Below are positions 57,883 to 64,000 of a stretch of DNA of 64,000 nucleotides, in pieces (position 1 is the stretch's first letter; every line of letters starts with the position of its first letter). Origin of the DNA: Golubevia sp. BC0850 (lineage: Eukaryota; Basidiomycota; Exobasidiomycetes; Golubeviales; Golubeviaceae); NCBI GenBank assembly GCA_012976225.1, contig JAAVVG010000002.1:992001-1056000 (forward strand), given 5' to 3'. Below the pieces are notes generated by a model. That model was not told where the DNA came from. It saw nothing but the letters and a program-made list of their open reading frames with translations, and did not search any database. The translations under genes and the position numbers were made by a program.

Positions 57883-60800
57883 ATGGCTCTCCCACAAAGT
57901 AATGAGTGAGTAGAGATCACTGCCCTCTACCTGCTCTCCTTATCCTCTTCTAATCCCTTCTGCCTCCCCGTCATGAACTTGTTTCCAATAGTTTGGCTGC
58001 AACCTGGGCCTTCTTAGAGGAAGGAATCGAGGGATTCGTGAGTATCAAACAGTAAAATTGCAGCTTATCTGTCTCTGGGTCGTGTGCCTTTGCTCTCAAT
58101 CGACAATTCACTCTCATTGCCTCCCTCTTGATCTGACTGAATCGATTCTTGTTCATTTCAAAGGTTTTTCTCTGACTCTGACTCTCTCCCTGCGCCCTTT
58201 GCTATTGCTTGCCACTTTCTCTTTTCCTTCCCTCCCCTCTCAATCTGACTACCCTCTCAATCATGAACCATTTTCACCACAGATGACTCGTTTAACAGAT
58301 GGAATGTCGTATGATCGTTATATGCAACTTTATACTGTCGCTTATAACTACTGTACTTCCAGTCGTATGATCAGTACTGGCGCTAACGATCCTCTTGGTG
58401 GAGTCGGCGCTAGATGTGAGTACTCCCCTTCCTAAATCCTCTCTGTTTTCATTGGCCATCAGTTGGAACAAGCTTGGAAGAAAGGTGATTCAAACTAACA
58501 TGCTTTCAAGTTGGGAGAGGAAGCTTCAGAAAGAGAGCTGCTTTGTCTCACCATCCTTCCTCCTGCTCCTCCTACTCTCTGCTTCAACCCACTTTAACTC
58601 ATCTCACTTTTTTAAAATGAATCACCCTCTACACCCCTCTGTTGGTCTACCTTCAACCTCACAGCTGGTGCTAATCTCATGGGAGCTGATCTATATAACA
58701 AGATTACTGAGTATTTCATTAGACATCTTGGAACTGTCAGAAAGGTGAGTGAACACATCTAGTGGCCTCAGATCGATGTTAAGTGGAATTTCTGGAACAT
58801 CTACATGACTTTGAAAGGGCTCATTTGGGAGTTGTAGCGATAGGAGACAAGGAACCATGAACTTGAGCTACCTAAAACTTTGGAGATGCTCAGCCCTTCT
58901 CGGATGAATTCCGTCAAGCGTCTCTTTCACTAACTGGATCAATTTCCTCTAAACCTATCTTGACTATAACAGGGAGCAGACAGTCTGACTGACGAAGCTC
59001 TACTCAAATACTACGTCAAGGAATGGGATCGCTACACTACTGGTGCTAACTTCGTTCATAGACTGTTCGTTTATTTGAACAGACATTGGGTCAAGAGGGA
59101 GAAGGATGAGGGAAGAAGAAACATTTATGCTATTTTCACTGTGAGTTACTCAAGATGAGGAGGAGAGGAGGAGAGAGGCAGGTTGGAAAACGGAATGTTG
59201 GGGAGAAGGTCCCAGTTTTAGATCAATGATTTAATTCAAGCTCAAGAAACCGAGGAGTTTTCTCTTTTGATCAAGTTGATTTAATTCGATCTCTTCCCCA
59301 CCTTCTTTTCAACAGCTCGCTCTCGTTCAATGGAAGGAACAAATGTTTGTCCACGTTCAAAACAAATCTCTGCTAGTCAACTCTTTATTCAAGCAAATCG
59401 AAAAGCAGAGAAATGGTGAAACCATCGACAACAGTTTGATCAAGAAGATTATCGACTCATTCGTTTCTTTGGGTTTAGACGAGAATGACGCTGTTAGACA
59501 GAATTTAGAAGTTTACAGAGTTTCTTTCGAATCACCTTTCATTCTCAATACCGAACAATACTACAAACAAGAATCCAACGAATTCGTCTCTCAAAACAGT
59601 GTTACAGATTACATGAAGAAGGTTGAAGCTAGACTTAAGGAGGAGGAGGACAGAGTGGAGATGTATTTGCATGGAAGTACTAGAAATAAGGTGAGTCGTC
59701 CTCTTTGGGGAGATTGAGAGACAAGAGAAATTGGTCAAATCGTTTCTGACCTCAGTTCTTTTATTTTCTTCCCTTTCGTCCGAATTTCAAAGCTCGTCGG
59801 TACTTGTGAGAGGGTGTTGGTTCAAGCTCATGAGGCTCTTCTACACGAGGAGTTCCAGAAGCTACTCGACAAGGTCGCCAGCGAGGGTGAGTGGATTCAC
59901 TACATCCCCAGTTCTCTTTCAAATCGCATGTACTCATCTCTCGGCTAAATGCGTCTCATTGCTGACCTCCCTCTCCTACGCTATTTCTCCTGCAGATCTT
60001 CAACGCATGTACAGCATCCTCTTCCGTGTTCCCAAAGGTCTTGAGCCACTTCGTAACAAGTTCAAGGAGCACGTCAAGCGTCAAGGAGAAGCTGCTATTG
60101 AGAAGATTGCCGGAATTGCTGACAACGTTGTGAGCTTGAAGTCCTTTTATATTTTCGAGAAGGTCTCCTCTGGTTCAGTCTAAACCAACCCTCCCCTTCG
60201 CTCTGTCTCATCCCTTTTCCCTTACCCAGGACCCAACCTCTTACGTCAAAGCCATTCTCGAGGTCCACTCTCGTGCCGTTTCGATCGTCGACACTTCTTT
60301 CAACAAGGAAGCCGGATTCTACGCCTCTCTCGACAAAGCCTGCGAAGACTTCATCAACAGCAACGCCGCTTCCAAGAAGAGCGCCAAGAACGCTCTGGAA
60401 GTCTCACCCAATCTTCTCGCACTTCACACCAACGCCTTGTTGAAGAAGTCAAACAAGGATAGTGACGACGCAAGTATCGAAACCGGACTCACCGACGTCA
60501 TGACCGTCTTCAAGTACATTACCGAGAAGGACGTCTTCTTGAAGTTCTACACCAACCACCTCAGTAGACGTCTAATCAACTTCACCTCTGCTTCTGAAGA
60601 CGCCGAGACCAACATGATCGGAAAGCTAAAGGAACAGTGTGGAACGGAGTACACTACTAAACCTCAATCGATGTTCACCGACATGACCATGTCGAAGGAG
60701 TTGAATGATGCTTTCAAGACCTTCACGACCAGCAGTGTAGACGAAAAGGATTCAGCCCTCATCGACGCCTATGTCTTGGTCTTGGGAGCTGCTCACTGGC

Positions 60801-61638
60801 CTCTGCAGACATCCAAGCACGGATTCAACGTTCCTTCTGAGCTCACTCACACTGTCACTCGTTTCGAAAGATTCTACGACAAGAAGCATTCTGGAAGAAA
60901 GTTGATCTGGCTCTGGCAACATGGAACTGCTACCATTCAAACCAAGTACTTGAGTCAGAAGCTTCAATTCCTTACCAACGCTCATCAAGCTGCTATCTTC
61001 CTACTCTTCAACACAATGGATTCCTTCACCGCTCAACAAGCATGTGATCTAACTGGAATTCCAAAGAAGATGATCGAAGATCAATGTGGTTCTGCTCTGA
61101 AGCTTAAGGTTCTACAGAAGGAGGGAGATGTCATGTCACTCAACAAAGGCTACAAGTCTAAGAACATGCGTGTCAAGCTCAATGTTCCAATAAGAGGAGA
61201 ACAGAAAGCTGAGACTGCTGATGTGATGAAGAGTGTTGATGAGGATAGAAAGTTCATGATTCAAGCTACGATCGTTCGGTGAGTTTTCGTTAGGAGGGAA
61301 AGACCTGAAGGCGACACCGACTCCAACTCACATCTCTCTTTCTTCCTTCTACTCTCTGTCAACAGTATCATGAAGTCTCGTAAGACCATGAAGCATGCCG
61401 CTTTGATGCAAGAGACCGTTCAACAAGTCTCTGCCAGATTCCAACCCAAGGTTCCAGATATCAAGAAGGCTATCGATCATTTGATCGAGAAGGATTTCAT
61501 CGAACGCAAAGATGGAGAAAAGGATACGTGAGTAACAACTCGCCTTACCATTGAAAATACGGCTCGTCTGACCTACGTCTCCGTCTTCATCCTCCTCATT
61601 CATTTCGCTCCCACCTCAGTTACTCCTATATTGCCTAG
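57883..61638 (+). CDS. CDC53: cullin 1 (Cdc53), SCF ubiquitin ligase scaffold
   Basis: Eleven exons join in frame: 57883-57905, 57992-58037, 58283-58415, 58665-58744, 58973-59140, 59316-59690, 59793-59886, 59996-60129, 60230-61278, 61366-61527 and 61620-61638 (760 aa; human CUL1 776). Cdc53 bridges Skp1/F-box substrate receptors and the RING protein Rbx1. Visible are the N-terminal repeat start [15 protein letters not shown] and [17 protein letters not shown]. The cullin-homology block follows ([46 protein letters not shown]). The C-terminal Nedd8 domain has [13 protein letters not shown] (acceptor Lys704, 56 residues from the end as in CUL1). The C-terminus YSYIA is the usual cullin ending. 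The 5' half is heavily intron-split and the 3' half is one long exon. Confidence 0.93.
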
Positions 61639-62308
61639 GCGGTTGGTCTATCTCCTTTCTACTTCTTTTCCCTTGCTCTTCTACGTGTTCTTTTTTCACC
61701 AGGTTTCTTTTAGGTTCCAACTCTCTAGAGTCTAAGAATATCTCTCTTCCAAATACTCTACGTCTCTTTACTCTTTACGTTTTCATTTTACGCCTCAAGT
61801 GACCCCCCTTCATCCCTCTTCGTTCTCTTGAAAATTCACTCTCATCATTTATCCAAAAGCTAAATTCTACCTCCTCGATTTCTCAAAGCTGAAACTCCCC
61901 CAAAGTCTTCCGCTCTCTGATGAAACGACGTCTCTTCTGTCTTTCTTTGTCTCTCCATGTACTACTTTTTCCCTTCAAAACATCGATACTCTCTTCTTTT
62001 CGTTCGAATGCCTGTCTAACTCTACCAAATGAGATTCGACGCTGTCTCGTGTGCACCTGCTGTCGCTGTCACTTCGCAACCTGGTTCCTTCCCGCACTCC
62101 TGCCTGTAGCACCAATTCACACTCTCTTTCAACCTCAACTCCAAAGTTAAACAACTTTTGATTAACATTCAATCTGAAGACTCATCTCAAAAGGAAGAAT
62201 CAACGTCAAACGAAAAAGGAGAAGAAGAATAGAAAGAAGAACAAAAAGTTGGATTCAGAGGAAAAGAAGGTAATTTCAGTTTCTGAAGGTTTGATTCCAA
62301 CGAGAAGA
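61639..62308. other. intergenic region
   Basis: Spacer between cullin 1 and the vWFA gene, both plus. The left part is T/C-rich and probably the cullin 3' UTR. Open frames at 61920-62172 have no family signature. Just before the vWFA start the sequence is A/G-rich. Confidence 0.4.
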
Positions 62309-64000
62309 ATGAATAACAATCAGGATGCAGGTCCAAGTCGTTTGGGTGGTGTTTATAGGTGAGTCGCAATTGAAGCCGCTCCTTCAAAGCGCAGTACAGG
62401 TTTAGAGGAGAGAGTGGAGAGAGTGATGGCGAGCAAGTGCTGATCTTTCATGGTGGGAAGCTCGCAAGACAAAGGCAACTGGCCTACCACCTCAAATTCA
62501 GGCTGGGGATCAGAAGCTAAGTTTATCTTGAGTTTTTCAAGGCTCTTTGAGTGGGATTGGAGAGAGAATGAGAGTCGCTGGGCAGCTCCAACGGCAAGAC
62601 ATCACTCTGTGAGGTGTCTCTGTGGAAGCCCTCGCTCTCACAAGATCTTGATTGAATCTCTCCATTTCTTTCACGAAAGGAGGGCTAAACATTTTGAGCT
62701 TGTGTCTCTAAGATAGAGCTCGAAGGGAATGCAGTTTTGGGTTTCAAGAGCACCGGCTGACTCTTTCCCTCCTCATCTCCAAATACTGCCTTCTTGTCTC
62801 CCTCGGTCTTCTAGCATGTTTGGTGCTGCAGCAAGTTCACAGATTGCAGATGATGCCTCCTACCCGATGGATCCCACTGTCTCCAACTCAGCAGCTGGTT
62901 TCGATTGGGAAGTGGAAGAAGCAAGGGCTTTAGATCTTGTCTTTGTGAGTATCTCATTCTGTCTTCTACTAACTCCATCCCCTGGCCGATTGAGATCGAA
63001 GAGAGCATTAACTGAATCTTCTGCTTCTGTCTCTTTCTCCTTCCTTGGCTCAAAGATCATGGACGCCACAGGATCGATGGGAAGCTAGTGAGTGTCTCCC
63101 TCCAAATTCCTCTCTTCTCTCCCTCCAGCATTACGCCTGGCAGGAGTCTCGAAGAATTTAGTCTCTCCCAAAGGGGTCCAATGTTCATCTTGCGGATAAC
63201 CTTCACGAACCCTCTCCTTCTCGGTGACTAACTTCTTCCTTTGTTCTCCGCCTCAACCAAATCTGCTTTCTTGGACACTTCAGCATCGCAGTGAGTTTTG
63301 ACTAATTGGGCTTTCTAGGCTCGCCTAGTAGCTGGCTGACCCCCTCTTCCTTGTGGCCCATCAGTCAGCGACGAAGAACATCGAAGCGATTTGTGACAAC
63401 GTGAGTTTGTTTCCCCCTGCTTGAACCTGCATCTTCAACCTAGATCCTCATCTGACATTGTTCGATTTCTCCCGCACTCTCTTCCGTCATCCACTAGATC
63501 ATCCAATCAGAACGTCTCAGAGGTCCAGGAGCTCTAAGAGTTGGACTTATCGCTTACAGAGATCACCCTCCTCAGGTGAGTGTCTCTTCCCATAGCATCT
63601 TCAGAAAGCGTTCAGAGCAGTTCTATGAATGGCCAGATCTTCGAACGGAGCTCACATTACTCCTCGAATCTTCTCCCCCCTCAGGATCACACCTACGTGA
63701 CTAAGACAGTCCCCTTGAACGCTGATATCCAAGTGACGAAGGATTTTCTGAAGAAGCTTTACGCTTCAGGTGGTGGTGATGGTCCAGAGGCGGTTACAGC
63801 TGCCATGGCTGAGGTTTTGAGAATGGTGAGGTTTTTGTGGATCGACGAGGATTGCTGCTGGACGATTCGCTGACCTTTATCTCTCTCACTTCTCGTTCTC
63901 GCTTTTTCAAGGATTGGAGGCCCAAAGCTACGAAACTCACTGTCTTGATAGCTGATGCACCGCCGCATGGAATTGGAGAGGTAAGTGCAAATCTCTTAAA
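62309..64000 (+). CDS. von Willebrand factor A domain protein (partial, runs off window)
   Basis: Exons join in frame: 62309-62358, 62815-62944, 63056-63087, 63284-63290 (7 nt), 63365-63400, 63498-63575, 63685-63825 and 63912-63980, with a donor (GTAAGT) leading out of the window. The vWFA fold is clear: LVFIMDATGSMGSY (MIDAS metal site, D-x-T-x-S type), then SATKNIEAICDN, LRVGLIAYRDHPPQ, the metal-site loop YASGGGDGPEAVTAAM and KLTVLIADAPPHGIGE. This GGGDGPEAV subgroup includes the vWA region of Dictyostelium alpha-kinase VwkA and many fungal proteins of unknown role. The first exon is chosen because its phase joins exactly to the MFGAAAS exon. An alternative start is ATG 62816. The C-terminal part is outside the window, so fused domains cannot be judged. 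Confidence 0.82.

Noticed and set aside
62729-62815. Upstream ATG (62729) as the vWFA start
   Set aside because: The CTAG acceptor at 62814 joins in phase to an exon at 62309-62358, and the intervening frame looks intronic.
1-64000. Transposons, retroelements, virus-like elements, CRISPR arrays, toxin genes or a biosynthetic cluster
   Set aside because: No reverse transcriptase, integrase, transposase or capsid motifs, no long terminal or inverted repeats and no spaced direct repeats were noticed. The genes are ordinary housekeeping and regulatory genes. A self dot-plot would be the decisive check for diverged repeats.

Overview
This window looks like nuclear DNA of a basidiomycete fungus. 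Nearly every gene I could assemble is split by short introns (mostly 50-250 nt) with GTGAGT-type donors and pyrimidine-tract/CAG acceptors. The long proteins are rich in serine and low-complexity segments. The gene set is fungal: a Cdc7/SepH-type septation kinase, a WOPR (Gti1/Pac2) regulator, Pex8, Shg1 and a CHRD-type secreted protein. Base composition is moderate and intergenic spaces are short. I favour Ustilaginomycotina or a related basidiomycete yeast lineage, but the sequence alone does not settle this. I saw no transposon, retroelement, virus-like element, CRISPR array, rRNA or convincing tRNA.

Layout. 0.1-1.4 kb: peroxisomal acyl-CoA thioesterase ending in SKL (-). 2.6-9.4 kb: giant RhoGEF with a C-terminal DH domain (+). 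10.1-13.0 kb: Pex8-like peroxin (-). 14.3-15.8 kb: secreted CHRD-like protein (+). 16.5-21.1 kb: tail-anchored coiled-coil protein with a CC1-box-like motif (-). 22.7-23.8 kb: NmrA-like NAD(P)-binding protein (+). 24.0-25.1 kb: gankyrin/Nas6 proteasome chaperone (-), divergent over 82 bp from an FHA/G-patch protein at 25.2-26.7 kb (+). 29.0-31.7 kb: WOPR transcription regulator behind a long leader (+). 33.2-34.7 kb: Shg1-domain COMPASS subunit (-). 36.4-38.8 kb: aspartate/glutamate-type mitochondrial carrier with an N-terminal ABM-like domain (-). 42.3-47.9 kb: SIN kinase with CH-like and C1 domains (+). 48.7-52.4 kb: xylulokinase-like protein lacking catalytic motifs (+). 52.8-53.7 kb: small cytochrome b5 (+). 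54.1-54.9 kb: acidic Tudor-like protein (-). 55.2-55.9 kb: CHCHD5-like CX9C protein (-), divergent over 99 bp from a Rad51-paralogue-like protein at 56.0-57.6 kb (+). 57.9-61.6 kb: cullin 1/Cdc53 (+). 62.3 kb to the edge: vWFA-domain protein (+), cut by the window end.

How they fit together. This is ordinary eukaryotic gene order with no operon. There are loose themes: peroxisome biogenesis and fatty-acid metabolism (thioesterase, Pex8), ubiquitin-proteasome function (Nas6, Cdc53), cytokinesis and cell polarity (RhoGEF, SIN kinase) and mitochondrial intermembrane/inner-membrane proteins (CHCHD5-like, carrier). Gene models were assembled by hand. For each spliced CDS I checked that exon lengths keep the reading frame through every junction, and I give exon coordinates.

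Most worth checking: the ABM-carrier fusion, the xylulokinase-like pseudoenzyme with its 5-nt exon, a second micro-exon of 7 nt in the vWFA gene, a Rad51-like protein with a damaged Walker A motif, and the tail-anchored candidate dynein adaptor.
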